This document shows positions 11,324-47,890 of a DNA stretch of 64,000 bases, one piece after another. Location of the stretch: the NCBI GenBank assembly GCA_964036295.1, contig OZ038470.1, forward strand, positions 15,319,578-15,383,577, written 5' to 3'. Made by a program: the position numbers and the translations under genes. The DNA is from Plumapathes pennacea (Eukaryota; Cnidaria; Anthozoa; Antipatharia; Myriopathidae). How positions within the stretch are numbered: position 1 is the stretch's first letter; the number at the start of each line of letters is the position of its first letter. The notes below the pieces were generated by a model. It did not search any database. It was given only the letters and a program-made list of their open reading frames with translations, and was not told where the DNA came from.

Positions 11324-12764
11324 AGATCTCATCTACATGTGCATGTGCATTGTTAACTTTAGGGTTTACTTACCTCTTAATTCTTCTTTCTGGTATCTCC
11401 AGCATGTGAAGACGGATTTTTTAAAAGCAGCCAGGGCAATGTAGACTGCCTTCCTTGCCCAGCACATTCCAAGTCAATCCCGACACGAAATATGTGTTCT
11501 TGTCAACTTGGCTACTTCAGAGCTGCAAAGGACCCAGTAGCAGAAAATTGCACAAGTAAGTAACTATGGATATCGAGGGATTTGATAATCGGAATTTTGT
11601 CATGTATTTTACCTACCTAGTGTATAGTTCCAAGAGATGCAATGGAAGCTTTGACCGATTGGCCTAAGCCACAAAAGCTACTTATTCGGGGTACTGTTGC
11701 AAGAACGTCTTCCACTTTCTTTTTCCAGGGCCGCCTTCTTCGCCCACAGACATCAAGGCAAAAATAATCGCAGACACCGTCGTTGTCCTCATGTGGTCCC
11801 CACCGCTGGATCATGGCGGCCGTACTGACGTCACTTATGACGTTAAATGCAGCATTTGCTTCCAGAACGGACTGTGTGCCTCATGGTGTCGTGGCTTGCA
11901 GTTTTGGCCGTCCAATCAGAGCCTTACGGGGCATCAAGTCACCGTTTCCAATTTCTCTCTGTCTGGATATTATAACTTGACAGTGATGGCGAAGAATGGC
12001 GTCAGCGATCAAGCAGTGAATGGCAAGCTGGCCAGCCTGGTGATATTTGTAAATGCCTCGACGGCTCTGTCAATTGACGAGGTCGACTTGACGACTTCGC
12101 CTCCCACACCTGATGAAGGTAAATCTGCGAAATAATAACTTGGCCGACAGATGTCACATGAAAACCATTAATAAGAGAAGATATGCTGCATTATATATCC
12201 TACCCAACTCTGTCGTGATGATAGTAACTATGCAGCTGGAAAACTATAATAGTATATTGATTCCCTCTCCCCTTTTTTTCAGTGGTCAACGCCCGCGACA
12301 CAGAAAGTTCTAAAATTGCTACAGTTGTTGGGGTATCCGTGGTGTGTACGATTGTTGCGTGCTTCATAATCGCTGCTATAGTAGTAACCTGCCTTATAAA
12401 GTACTGGAAAAACACCTCGAGCAGCTTGGATGGCACGAAGCGACGCGACCTTAACTATGATAATGGTAGCACTCTAAGCACCAGGACTACAACAACAGAC
12501 GCGGGCCGATACCGGAGCAGCCTAACGAGCGACGAGCCGATAAACTTAAAGTACATGCAGAAGAAAAAAACCACAAACGAAGCTGTTGTCAATGGAAACT
12601 CTACGAACGAAGCGCCGTTCAGACTAAAGCTACCAAAGAAAAGCAGCCCCCGCTCCGTTTCACCGATTCTTATGAAGCCGTGGGAGGGGCCACCACGTGG
12701 CTGGGACGAGCAAAATGGAGGAACACCATCAAACGTCAGAAACTTATACAAAAATGGATTTTGA
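9096..12764 (+). CDS. Gene B: kinase-less Eph-like receptor
   Basis: Predicted 608-residue single-pass receptor without a kinase. Exons: 9096-9165, 9230-9306, 10432-11086, 11403-11555, 11729-12118, 12283-12764; phases match and the stop is TGA. Exon 1 encodes a hydrophobic leader (MMLQILTLCGWLL). The Eph-type ligand-binding domain spans about residues 24-267 (GVLLERLN, DSWLVSEFIS, GFQDVGACVA), then a cysteine-rich GCC2/GCC3-like module, about 268-318 (ACEDGFFK...CSCQLGYF), and one FN3, about 319-447, which includes the Eph-like NGVSD motif. The transmembrane helix is about 460-486. The 122-residue tail is basic and Ser/Thr-rich, with YDNG (Tyr506) and a C-terminal YKNGF (Tyr604), both Y-x-N motifs. 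Exons 2 and 3 have exactly the lengths of those in gene A (77 and 655 nt), so the two are sister duplicates. The donor of exon 1 (GTTAGC) is weak. Ligand binding is inferred from the family. Confidence 0.82.
11293..11322. repeat. Poly-A tract (30 A)
   Basis: An uninterrupted A run in the intron of gene B between the ligand-binding and cysteine-rich exons. It could be the tail of an old retroposed sequence or a simple slippage tract; no SINE head was recognised. Confidence 0.85.
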
Positions 12765-13819
12765 ACTCACAAGATAATGAAGGGCGTCCGCAAATACCTG
12801 GGTTCCCCCACACGCTATACAGTAAGGAATTACCTTTTCACTGTTATGTTTTCCTGCCCGAAATCAAACTTTAAAATACAAACACATTTGACAGTTCACA
12901 TACTGTACAGGGTTGCCATCATAGCACCCTGCAAAGTTTGGACGGTATTAGTGTACATACGTGGTTTATGTTAAGAGAGGAAGGGAATAGTTGATTTCGT
13001 TACAAGTTAGACTGATGGGCTTTCGTAGTGAGCGGTAAAAATTCAGCCCCATTTAACAACCGTAGAACGTCTCCAGCCAGTGTACAGAATTATACAGATT
13101 AAGGAACAAACTTACAAAATGCTGACTACAACACTGCGGTGTTGCTTTATTGTGTTCTGCTTGCCTAAGTAAAGCACTAACATCTGATTAAATGGCCATT
13201 GTATTTACAAAATCGATTATATATTTTAAAAAGAAAAAAGGTTTGTACCAAAAAGGCCCATCCCCCACTAAACAAATAGAAAATAAATCAAATATAAAAC
13301 TACGGACATAAACGAGAATTTGTTAAATTTGTCTCCGGAATCTAAACATTGTCCTAAGTGGTGTGAATTGGGCGTTGTAATTTTTGCACACACACAAAAA
13401 AAGCCCGTAGGATATTACTAGTTAATTCAAAACAAACAAACAAACAAATGTCCAGATTATAATAGCAGCCCCTAAGTTAGGCTCCGCTCATACGGAGAAA
13501 AAGTTGTCCCAAATACCAGGGGCTTCCCCCCCCCCCCGCCCCACTCCACGAAGCGCCAACAATTCAGGCAGAAGTTTTCAAAAATCTTGCAGCAAGATAC
13601 AGCGCGATGTTCAAAGCAAGCGGCACTAGTTTTTACACAAGTTGGGCTGCGCTTTAAGCCACAGCCTACGAATAAAGCCGTCTCCCGCCGGGCAGCTTTT
13701 GCATCTTCAATTCTACTGTTAGAATGGGTCACGTGGTATTGTTACGTCCGTTTCATTGGCAGGATTCTAAGATACCTCGCAACTCGCCAGAATGAAAGAC
13801 TTCACACTTGTGTCTACCT
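12765..13819. other. Convergent 3' flanks of genes B and C
   Basis: Gene B (plus) ends at 12764 and gene C (minus) ends at 13820, so both 3' UTRs must lie within about 1.05 kb and may overlap. An AATAAA lies near 13282 on the plus strand. A TTTATT (AATAAA on the minus strand) lies near 13147 and could serve C. A C-rich run is at 13527-13538. No other gene was seen. Confidence 0.45.
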
Positions 13820-26701
<12,882 letters not shown>

Positions 26702-28140
26702 CTTCCTAGGATCCTTCAACGTACACGAGCAACGAAGCGGCTGCTGTACACAGACTTGTAATATGACAGAAGAAGCAATAAAGGAAGGAAAAGATCGCCG
26801 CAAAAACTAGTGTTCCGTTCAGCGGGGTTGCTATTAAATGCATGCGCTTTGGTAAACAGGCTGCCCCACCTGGATGACGTCATTGACTAAGCCGCACGTC
26901 CGATATCTCATAGTTCCGTTTGACAAGTAAACTGGCCCCTTGAAATGTAACATGACTCTGCAGTTCAAACAATTTTGTGACTGCGAGCAGTCCTCCTTTT
27001 TCCTCCAGGATCGTATTGCAAGGGCCCAGTCGCATGGCGCGCGCTTTTCCTTTCGGCCCACTCTCCGCACGCCATTTTCTTCTGCATTGCGACTGGAGTC
27101 ACAATAAATATAATTGGAGGGGGACAGGAGGGATAGTTCGCAGTCTAACTTTCTTGTGTATTGTTTTATTTATTCAACTTCCTTATCCGGATGGAGAATA
27201 CAGACAAACAAGACGCCTTCAGCGCCTTCAGCAGCAGTGACGTCCGTTAAATCTACTTCCATATTTTTTCACTTGAGAGTATTTGGAGCCGTTCCAAGCT
27301 GAAAGACAATCGTCGATAACCCGGTGAACTTTAATAGATCAAGCGTCATGTAAATTCCGTTTCTATATTAATAGCACGGTTTCGAAAGTTGACTGTTACC
27401 CGTTTTCCATGTTACTTTCGAACTCGACCTTTCCAAATCCAAAACGCTAACTCATTGTCAGGACCGACTTCGTGCATTCTTTTGGAAACTGTGGTATTCT
27501 CCGCTACTCCTGACCCGGGGGGGAGGGGGGGGGGGTACTCAAAGGACTTTTGTACGGGGAGCTCCGCCCGGACTGTCAACCCCTTACCCTTTAAAATACC
27601 ATTCCTGGGGGCAAAATCGGGACCCTTTTATATACCTCCAGTACAAATGCACCCCCTTTTTATACCTTTGATCACTCAGGAACGCAATATTCTTCAACAG
27701 ATCATTTATTCAGTTCCTAAACTGGCGGGAAGCATTAGGCAGTACAAACACCTCTTGCTTTGATTTGTAGCCTTTGATTCCACGGCGGGGTGCTTTCCAC
27801 TATTAAAAAGGCGGAGTTTCCGGTCTTCCGCCGTTTTTTTTCCCCCGGTTTTTCCTGGCGTTTTTCGTACCCCTTTAAAATACCAAAATTATTTCCTCAC
27901 TCCACCCTTTTTATTGACCCTTTAAGATACCTAAAAAACGTCATTTTCCTATACCTTTTTTATACTTCGATCGTAAAAATACACCCCTTTCGGGCGGAGC
28001 CTCCCCGTATAGCCGATCATAGGGAGTACCCCCCCCCCGACTCCTGATCTTGGCTCTCTTCAACCGAGATACGTGCCTCGTCTCCAGGCTCTTATATTAA
28101 CACTGAGCGTTTCAATTATAAATCATTACTCGGCAGCGCC
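26702..28140. promoter_or_regulatory. Shared 5' region between divergent gene C and the TRIM-NHL gene
   Basis: Gene C begins at 26701 on the minus strand and the TRIM gene at 28141 on the plus strand, so their promoters share this 1.44 kb. A 526-base hAT-type MITE (27514-28039) occupies the TRIM-proximal part and ends about 100 bases before the TRIM start codon. No core-promoter motif was assigned. Confidence 0.4.
27506..28047. mobile_element. hAT-type MITE with 8-bp target duplication
   Basis: The 8-base word ACTCCTGA flanks the element exactly (27506-27513 and 28040-28047). Between them, both ends carry a C/G run, then GGTACTC, then a block around ACGGGGAG-CTCCGCCCG, in inverted orientation at the two ends (right end read on the minus strand). 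The interior contains repeated forms of CCCTTTAAAATACC and CCTTTTTATACC. There is no coding capacity. An 8-bp duplication is characteristic of hAT (and P) elements; the superfamily call rests on that alone. Confidence 0.75.
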
Positions 28141-30621
28141 ATGGCTGATGATGAAATACAAGAATTGTTGAAGAGATGGAAATTACAAATTTGCTGTGAA
28201 ATATGTGGTGGAATATACAGATCACCAGTGCTGTTGCCGTGTGCCCTGCACAGTTTCTGTTGCGAGTGTCTCGATGAACACGCCACGAGTGAAAATCGCA
28301 TAAGAAGCTGTCCACTGTGCACCTCTGAAGCGACAAAATCAGAAATCCATCTTCCTCAAAGCGGAACTTTCGCCGATGAACTACAACCGAACAAACGTAT
28401 AGAGCGTTTAGTCAGGAACTTTACTGAGTTTCGAAAAAGGCACATCGAGAGCAAAGGCTCACATTGTAAAGGCTGCAAGACACGTGGAAAACCAGTGGCC
28501 TACTGTATCCAATGCGACCAGCTTCTGTGCGAATTTTGTCTTAATTCGCACGAAAGGATGTGCGCTTTCGAAGAGCATCAGGCAAAACGGCTAAAAGACC
28601 TCTGCCTGGAAGACTACGCTTTGGCGAGAAAGCTCCAGATATTTTGCGAGAAGGCCGGTCACTCGAGACAGAAGCTCGAGTATTTCTGCGAGCAATGCGC
28701 AGAATGCATTTGCCACGAGTGCAAGTCTCTGGATGGCGAACATGCAGATCATTTTGGGATTAAATATTTGGCTGAAGCAGGGAAAGAAGCGAAAGACGCC
28801 GTCACACAGGAATTGGAAAACGCAAAGGCTACATTTGCTGAGCTTGAAATACACATTCTGGAGATTGGTAAATGTGAAACAGAATTCGAAAAACAGATAT
28901 ATGACTGCAAAAATGCTTTGCGTTCTCGTCGTGATCTGTTGTGTACAAGAATGAAAGAAGGGAACCCCTTGGAAGACAGTTACAGTATCGATCGCGAACA
29001 CGAGCGTCTTATAGAACAGCTAACAAATAGTACTGAATGCAGGGATACAAAAGCTCTACTTGGAGGCCAGATTTCGCGAATTCGTGGACACGCAAGGGAA
29101 TTGTCTAAAACCATCGCGTCAGCCGAGGATCTCATTCAAAATGAGTCTGATGTTGACCTTTTGCAAAAGAAAAGAACCTTTCTTTTGCGGCTGAAAGAAC
29201 TGACAGAATTGGAAATTGATACCCGCCCTGCAGCCAGTGTAAACATCGCTTTCGTTCCTTATTCACTTTCCGAAGATCGGCACGATTCTCGGAAAGATCA
29301 TACTCCTGATCACGGAATCGATTCTCGGAAAGATCGAACGGCTGATCACGGAATCGATTCTCGGAAAGATCGAACGCCAGATCACGTAGTCGATTCTCGG
29401 GAAGATCAAACGCCTGGGCACAGAATTGGAGAGCTAGAGATGCAGTTCAGTAGGCCCTCACAGTCCACAGCAGATGGAGACGGTCTCATATCTGCATTTG
29501 ATGGCCTGCAAGCCCAATTCGTCGTTACACGAAAGAATGATGAAGGCGAAGTGGCCTACTGTCCTGGGGAAAATTTACCAGCAGTGACGTTTACTTCCAC
29601 ATCAAGAGCAGAAGCTTTGCCATGGGTGTCGAAGATCACCGACAGGAAAAATGGCGAGTACGAAGTAACATACACCGCCAAGGATCCTGGCTCCTACAAC
29701 ATTGGCATTAAAATAGCCGACGAGCACATATACAAGAGCCCATTTACCGTGGTGGTCCGCCCGCGGGAATTTAAGAGCGAGAGAGCGATCGGAGGATATG
29801 GAGGCGAGGAAGGGAAATTTAGGGCTCCATGGGGAGTTGCGGTGAACAGTAAAGACGAGATTGCAGTGAGCGACCAACACAACAACCGAGTGCAGATCTT
29901 CAATCGCGATGGCCAGTTTATGAAGACTATCGGTGGGTACGGAGCTGAAGAGGGTAAAATGCACTGCCCCTTTGGACTTGCCTACGATAACGATGATAAT
30001 TTGTTAGTGGTTGACTCCAACAACAGCAGAATTCAGAAGTTTGATGCGGAAGGGAAGTTCGTGATGCAATTTGGCCGCAAGGGTTCAGGGGAAGGAGAAC
30101 TTAACCTACCTTGGTCAGTCTCGGTCGATGCAGAGGGGGGTAACATTATTGTCAGCGACAAAGGCAATAACCGAATTCAAATTTTCTCTCGCGAGGGGAA
30201 ATACCTGGCAAAATTCGGGGACACGGGGAAAGAAATGCTTAGTTGGCCTATTGCATGTGTCCTGTATAGGGATCATTACTTTGTGTCTGACACAAACAAT
30301 CATTGCGTTAAGATATTTACAAAGATTGGTGTGTATGTTTCGAAGTTCGGAACGGAGGGGCAGGGGGATGGGCAACTGCTCAAAAATCAGGGCTTGCTGG
30401 TAGACAAGGCGGATAACGTAGTCGTTTGTGATTCGTGGAATGACCGTATTCAGCTGTTCAAACTGTCCGCAGAGTCGCTTTCTGTAAGCAGTTGTAAGCA
30501 CTTTGGGTCCACTGGAAATGAGCTGGGATGTCTCAATGATCCGTCTTATTTGGCGATGCTTAGTGATGGCCGCTTCGTAGTGTGCGACTATAGAAATCAT
30601 CGTGTGCAAATTATTAGGTAA
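28141..30621 (+). CDS. Intronless TRIM-NHL protein (TRIM2/3/71-like E3 ubiquitin ligase)
   Basis: An 826-residue uninterrupted frame. Domains in order: a C3HC4 RING, residues about 19-62 (CEIC...CALHSFCCECL...CPLC), which recruits an E2; a first B-box, about 112-150 (CKGC...CIQCDQLLCEFC); a second B-box, about 168-206 (FCEQCAECICHEC...HADH); a coiled coil to about 365; a linker with four tandem 12-residue repeats (about 382-429); a filamin-type immunoglobulin domain, about 440-543; and six NHL repeats, about 545-826 (e.g. WGVAVNSKDEIAVSD, NNRVQIF), forming a beta-propeller that binds RNA or protein partners in this family. The length fits TRIM2/TRIM3/TRIM71 relatives. The lack of introns suggests retroposition or the cnidarian habit of single-exon TRIM-NHL genes. 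An AATAAA near 31156 could be its polyadenylation signal. The substrate is unknown. Confidence 0.93.
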   Translation: MADDEIQELLKRWKLQICCEICGGIYRSPVLLPCALHSFCCECLDEHATSENRIRSCPLCTSEATKSEIHLPQSGTFADELQPNKRIERLVRNFTEFRKRHIESKGSHCKGCKTRGKPVAYCIQCDQLLCEFCLNSHERMCAFEEHQAKRLKDLCLEDYALARKLQIFCEKAGHSRQKLEYFCEQCAECICHECKSLDGEHADHFGIKYLAEAGKEAKDAVTQELENAKATFAELEIHILEIGKCETEFEKQIYDCKNALRSRRDLLCTRMKEGNPLEDSYSIDREHERLIEQLTNSTECRDTKALLGGQISRIRGHARELSKTIASAEDLIQNESDVDLLQKKRTFLLRLKELTELEIDTRPAASVNIAFVPYSLSEDRHDSRKDHTPDHGIDSRKDRTADHGIDSRKDRTPDHVVDSREDQTPGHRIGELEMQFSRPSQSTADGDGLISAFDGLQAQFVVTRKNDEGEVAYCPGENLPAVTFTSTSRAEALPWVSKITDRKNGEYEVTYTAKDPGSYNIGIKIADEHIYKSPFTVVVRPREFKSERAIGGYGGEEGKFRAPWGVAVNSKDEIAVSDQHNNRVQIFNRDGQFMKTIGGYGAEEGKMHCPFGLAYDNDDNLLVVDSNNSRIQKFDAEGKFVMQFGRKGSGEGELNLPWSVSVDAEGGNIIVSDKGNNRIQIFSREGKYLAKFGDTGKEMLSWPIACVLYRDHYFVSDTNNHCVKIFTKIGVYVSKFGTEGQGDGQLLKNQGLLVDKADNVVVCDSWNDRIQLFKLSAESLSVSSCKHFGSTGNELGCLNDPSYLAMLSDGRFVVCDYRNHRVQIIR
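29284..29427 (+). repeat. Four tandem 36-bp coding repeats in the TRIM linker
   Basis: Four in-frame units of 12 residues with consensus DSRKDRTPDHGI lie between the coiled coil and the filamin domain. They are highly charged and probably disordered. The nucleotide copies are nearly identical (GATTCTCGGAAAGATC recurs), which points to recent slippage expansion. Confidence 0.9.
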
Positions 30622-31539
30622 ACCGGATAACTATAAGCTTCGGCTTAACCTATTCACTGCGATATTGACCTTAAAACTACAACAGATATATACTCCGACT
30701 ACAATGTGAACAATGCAGTTAGTAGAATTGAGCGATTTAATTTAGGTGGTCGCACCTTTTTCAGGAGTTGAGCCGTTTTCTTGGTTGATAACCAATGTTT
30801 TCCGCTTTGGCAGTAAAAGGATTCAAGCATGCGTTGTACCTTAATATGATTATATAATCATTTATGTTTAGTTCTATCTGGTATATAAATTTTGGAGTAA
30901 GCGGGAAGAGATGCGACGTGAGCCAAGATCCCAAGTGAGATATCATGTATATAATATACTTCGAGGCCTGAGAAACAATGTAACAGATAGTTAGGATATG
31001 TAGGTTGCTTGCTGAACTCTGGTAAAATGTAGATGAAAGCTTGTTTTGTGAACTGATCGATCGATGTTTGTTTTCTGGTAATAATTCGTTTCAAATCTTT
31101 TTCTGGATTTGGGGATTATAACAATGTAGGTATAAGAAATCGTCTTGTAATTGGGAAAATAAAGTATCTGTTCTTGTGTATTTGACTTAGAATTGTTGAC
31201 AACCTCACTCTCTGAGCATGCTGTGTATATATTGTTTCACAACGGAGATATCCAAAACGGATAAATCCACAATGGAGATATCCACAACGAAGATATCTAC
31301 AACAGCAGTCGTTCCAAACTCTGTCGCCCCCGTCGCAAGAAACCATAAGCATTTCTTAAATACAATTTCTTATGTAGGACATAATCTTCCCATTACCGGA
31401 TTCGCCGCAGTACTAGTAGCAATTGCACTTTTTAAGGTAATTTTAATTATACTTAAAGCCTACATACTAACCAAACATTCTTGATCCATTCGATATATAT
31501 GACGCAACACTATCAACCAAGAAAAACTAGCAGATAAAC

Positions 31540-31686
31540 AGAATAATACACGGACGCTTGGAGATATGAAATTTATCTTCTCGTGTTCATCTGGATATCT
31601 CACTCGTTCGCTTCGCTCACTCGTGAGATATCGAGATGAACACGAGAAGATAAATTTCATATCTCCGCGCGCCCATGTATTATTTA
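31540..31686. mobile_element. Hairpin MITE
   Basis: Arms of about 65 bases are inverted copies around a centre near 31612: GGAGATATGAAATTTATCTT on the left is matched by AAGATAAATTTCATATCTCC on the right, and AATAATACA/TGTATTATT closes the outer ends. The loop-side GATATCTCACTCG/CGTGAGATATC is also paired. Non-coding. Confidence 0.85.
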
Positions 31687-31757
31687 ATTCAATTCGAAAC
31701 ACTGCTTTTGCACTTCCGGATGGCCTGCAAGCAGCTGTTACCAACTTGGCGATAGAA

Positions 31758-32062
31758 CCGTTTTCGCATGACTGTCGAAAGTAATCGCGTGATTGCTTTA
31801 TTTTTGCGTTTGGTACGCTTTCCGATTGGTCCTAACAAGTTTAGAAACATTCTTGGCCAATCAAGAGCAAAAGCAAAACCTGGGTACGATATTCTCACGC
31901 AAGAAAGCAAATGGCGATGGCGTGTTCTCGCACTGCTGATTTGTTAGTAAAACCAATCGCAATTACTTGGTTTTGGTTGTACTTCTCATTGGTCCGACGT
32001 GCTTTTGCTCGCCTCATTGATTGCTTTGGTTTTGGTTTTCGACAGTCATACGAAAAAGCGCT
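31758..32062. mobile_element. MITE family with ATGACTGTCGAAA ends, copy 1
   Basis: The left end GTTTTCGCATGACTGTCGAAA is inverted at the right end (GGTTTTCGACAGTCATACGAAAA). The interior shares blocks with copy 2 at about 37440-37725 (GATTGGTCC, CATTCTTGG-CAATCA-GAGCAAA, GTAAAACCAA). No coding capacity. Confidence 0.7.
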
Positions 32063-32542
32063 CTTATCGTAAAATAATTATAGGATTCCACACTACTTGA
32101 TCCCATAAGCAATAATTAGAGAGCCGTGTACGGTTAATATAGATCTAACGGTCTACTATTTGTGCAATACGAGAAAAAGCTGATTCTGGGGTTTGCTGTG
32201 ACAATGAATATTTAGAGCAAGACTGCTCTTAAAACTCCTGACAAAATGTACAGTCAATAAATCCTCAAACCGAAGGCCTAGTTTCGCATTCGCTAAATTG
32301 CAGGATTGCTTTTCGCATCACTGAAAGTAGTTAGGGACATACAACCATCACATAAAATTACATAAAAAAAATGATGAAAGGATCTAGAGTGCTTTTGTCA
32401 AAAGAAAATTGTGATTTATAAATCAACAATAAAACCTTCCTGACCTTTGGTTAACGTACTCTTATTTAGTTTCCATGCACAGTGCATTGCATGTCATCAC
32501 CATCTATTTTGACATGCAGTGAAACTGAAACCGCTCTAGCAT

Positions 32543-45152
<12,610 letters not shown>

Positions 45153-47890
45153 CGTTTGACGACACACGTTATTACTTCTTGCTTGCATGGTTCAACGAAA
45201 AGTCTAGCGGGGCTTACCCAAGAAACCAGCGGTGCATTACACGTGATCAGTAAGATACGAACATCCTTCGTATGTACAAACTGAACATGTAAACATGACC
45301 AGGCTGTATATATATTTGCATGCAGTATCGATAAAATCAATCGATCAATAATCCCAGCGCAACGGAAACATCCTACTTCTATTGTCTGATTCCTAAAACT
45401 TAATGCCGTTTCTCTTTAACAATATTGTTAGTCTTTTTATTCACTTTCAAATCTTTTTTATAACAATAAACGTTGCGTCAGACGAAAATGAATTTTACCC
45501 TCGGGCAAATTTAACAAGAAGCCCGCTATTTACGGACTGAACATCGATCCGTTCCAGAGTCTTTCGTTTTCGTCGAGCATGCACCTTAAGACTGCGGAAG
45601 AGTCTGGGTACAATATTTAGTGCAACGCTCTCAAGACATAGCGAAGAAACTCAATAGTCGGACCGGATGCTCAACTAAAAATTAACTCAATGCATTTTCT
45701 ATAACGTAAGTTGAGAACAAGAAAAACGGGGCTTTCACACGAGGGAAAATTTTGCCTCGAGCTAGACCCAGTTACATGGCGACGAACGCTGACCAAAAAC
45801 GCATTTCCGTGGTGTTCTTTCAAAGAACCTGCATGAAAATTTGCATATGACACTTTCTTGAAACAGGGTAAATTAGTGATAACTGAAGCAAACACCAAAT
45901 TGACGAAGCTTTCTGTGAACTACATAAATATTTAATTTCCCGCGCTGTTATGTAAACAATCGCAACTACTGAAGGAGCTAGAGATCAAACTAATTCATTC
46001 TTAAAAGTTATGCTCAGTTTGTTAACGCAATATTTCAGCATAACGTTATTAGGTTTCGGGCTCCCTGTGGTTGTAGTGAAAGGGAATTTCTTGTTTGTGT
46101 TTTCAGAAGTGAAGACCTTCCCAATGGGACTTCAATCAGGCAGATGTTCGCTGATGGACATGGACGGAAGTCGATCAAGAGACCATCGCCTCATCTTGTT
46201 AATATTGTCCATATCAATTCTTTCTTTATACTATTCCAATTTATGGTTGTTATTTTACCGTTATTCTTATTTCCTACTTTCTATTTTTCAGCTTGTATCT
46301 ATTCTATGCAAAGTTCGTTAATCTCTGTAGCCGGGTTCATTTCTTATCACGAGAAATTCACCAAAAAAATTGATGTTATGTTGTCAGTAGTTATGACATT
46401 AATTTCGCTCAGAACTCCTCAAATATATATATTCTCCAGAACGGAGACCACATATATGAAAGCACTTGGCTACAAATAGTTAGCTGTAAAATCGCCATGG
46501 TTACCATACGCTTGTTTTAGCGCAAAAAGGTTCGCTCGCATCAAAAATACATATCTCAAACATCATTTTGATAACTGGAGGTTTTGATGGCAATAGTATA
46601 GAATCAATTTTCAGATCACAACGCGCATTTGAAAGCAGCAAAGTATAGCAAAAGAAGTCCCGAATACGAACGACCTCTGGATTTCCAGCTCCTTTAAAAA
46701 ATGTTTTCGCTTTGTACCATCAAACTGATTTAAAACCTACTTCAGTTAAACTTATTTTTCTGAGTGTCGCAAATAATGTGATGTCTATTCTAAGTAGCAA
46801 GGAAACTTGGAAAATTTCAATTGGAATAATTCCAAATAGTACGTCTTTTAACGCTTTTTACGTTTCGTACATCTTTTTAAAACACAACATTTTAATTTTC
46901 TTAACAAGTAGAGCAGTAAAACTTGGTTTATTTTCCAAAGTTTGCTTATCCATTCTGACTGCACGATAACATAGGGAATCAAACAAGTAAATGTTGGAGT
47001 GAAAACATTTTGGCTTCAGCAAATAATTGGTCCAAGTCAGTTTGTCAGCACATAAGCGCCTTCTTCAGCCCAATATTCATTTCTTCTTCTCGGCAAATAA
47101 ATAATTGATTTCATTCTAGATGACAACCATTGTGCGTCTGTGCATTAACGCAAGTAATTATTCTGACTAAAAATTGACTAAAACTCATTCAATATTCTTG
47201 GTTCCAAAGTAATGAATTTGAAGTGATAAAAGAAATACAATAACTTTGGACGGGGAAACATCTTGAAGCATTTCACGATCTCTCTAAATTCTTGTTGTTT
47301 CAACGACAATATGAACGAATTCTATTCAGTTTTAAAACTATTGAGATACAGGAAATTCACTGTCACTTGCATTAAATACACAATATGGTAGAAAATAAGA
47401 AAGCAGAGTATGAAGTGAAGTGTAGAGAGTTGAATAAAATAGTTATGGGCATAGTAGCACTGCATGCAGTGAAATACAATACAGTATAGATGGAGTTGAG
47501 CGATGTGGAGTATCTAATTAAGCAGAGACGAGACTAAGTAGAGCAGAGTACAGCCGAAGGCAGAGTAGGGTCGAGTAAGAGCTAAGTAGAGTTATGACGG
47601 AAAAAGATAAATCATAGCAGACTAGCCTACTAGAGTGGAGTAAGGCAGAAACGTCAGAGAGAGTAAATAGAAGAGAGCAGACTGAGCAGAGACGAATACA
47701 GCGGAATAAAGTGGAGAGAAGATATGCATAATAATAATAGTTGAAGTTTAAATATAGCAGGAAAAGAGTTAAAGCCGGTAAAGCCGAGAATGGAGCCGAG
47801 TGAAGAGTGAAAACAGAAAATAGGAAAATGTTTGAGTTGAAAAGCGATAGAAGTACAGCAGCTATAGGATAATATTATTTTTGTTGTTTT
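45153..47890. other. Intergenic upstream of gene D
   Basis: No exon or RNA gene was recognised. The first few hundred bases must contain the gene D promoter. From about 47395 to 47830 the plus strand becomes purine-rich, with recurring GCAGAG, AGAGTA and GTAGAG words, a degenerate simple-sequence region. Short frames at 46.0-47.0 kb have no domain or splice context and look accidental. Confidence 0.4.

Larger units (their letters stand above)
30622..32542. other. Intergenic between the TRIM gene and gene D, with two MITE-like repeats
   Basis: It contains the probable 3' UTR of the TRIM gene (AATAAA near 31156), a hairpin MITE (31540-31686) and a second inverted-repeat element (about 31760-32062). 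The remaining sequence is AT-rich and non-coding, and its last part is probably the 3' UTR of gene D. Confidence 0.5.

Noticed and set aside
46010-46969. Three overlapping or adjacent hydrophobic plus-strand frames.
   Set aside because: AT-rich, low-complexity translation with no splice context and no domain.
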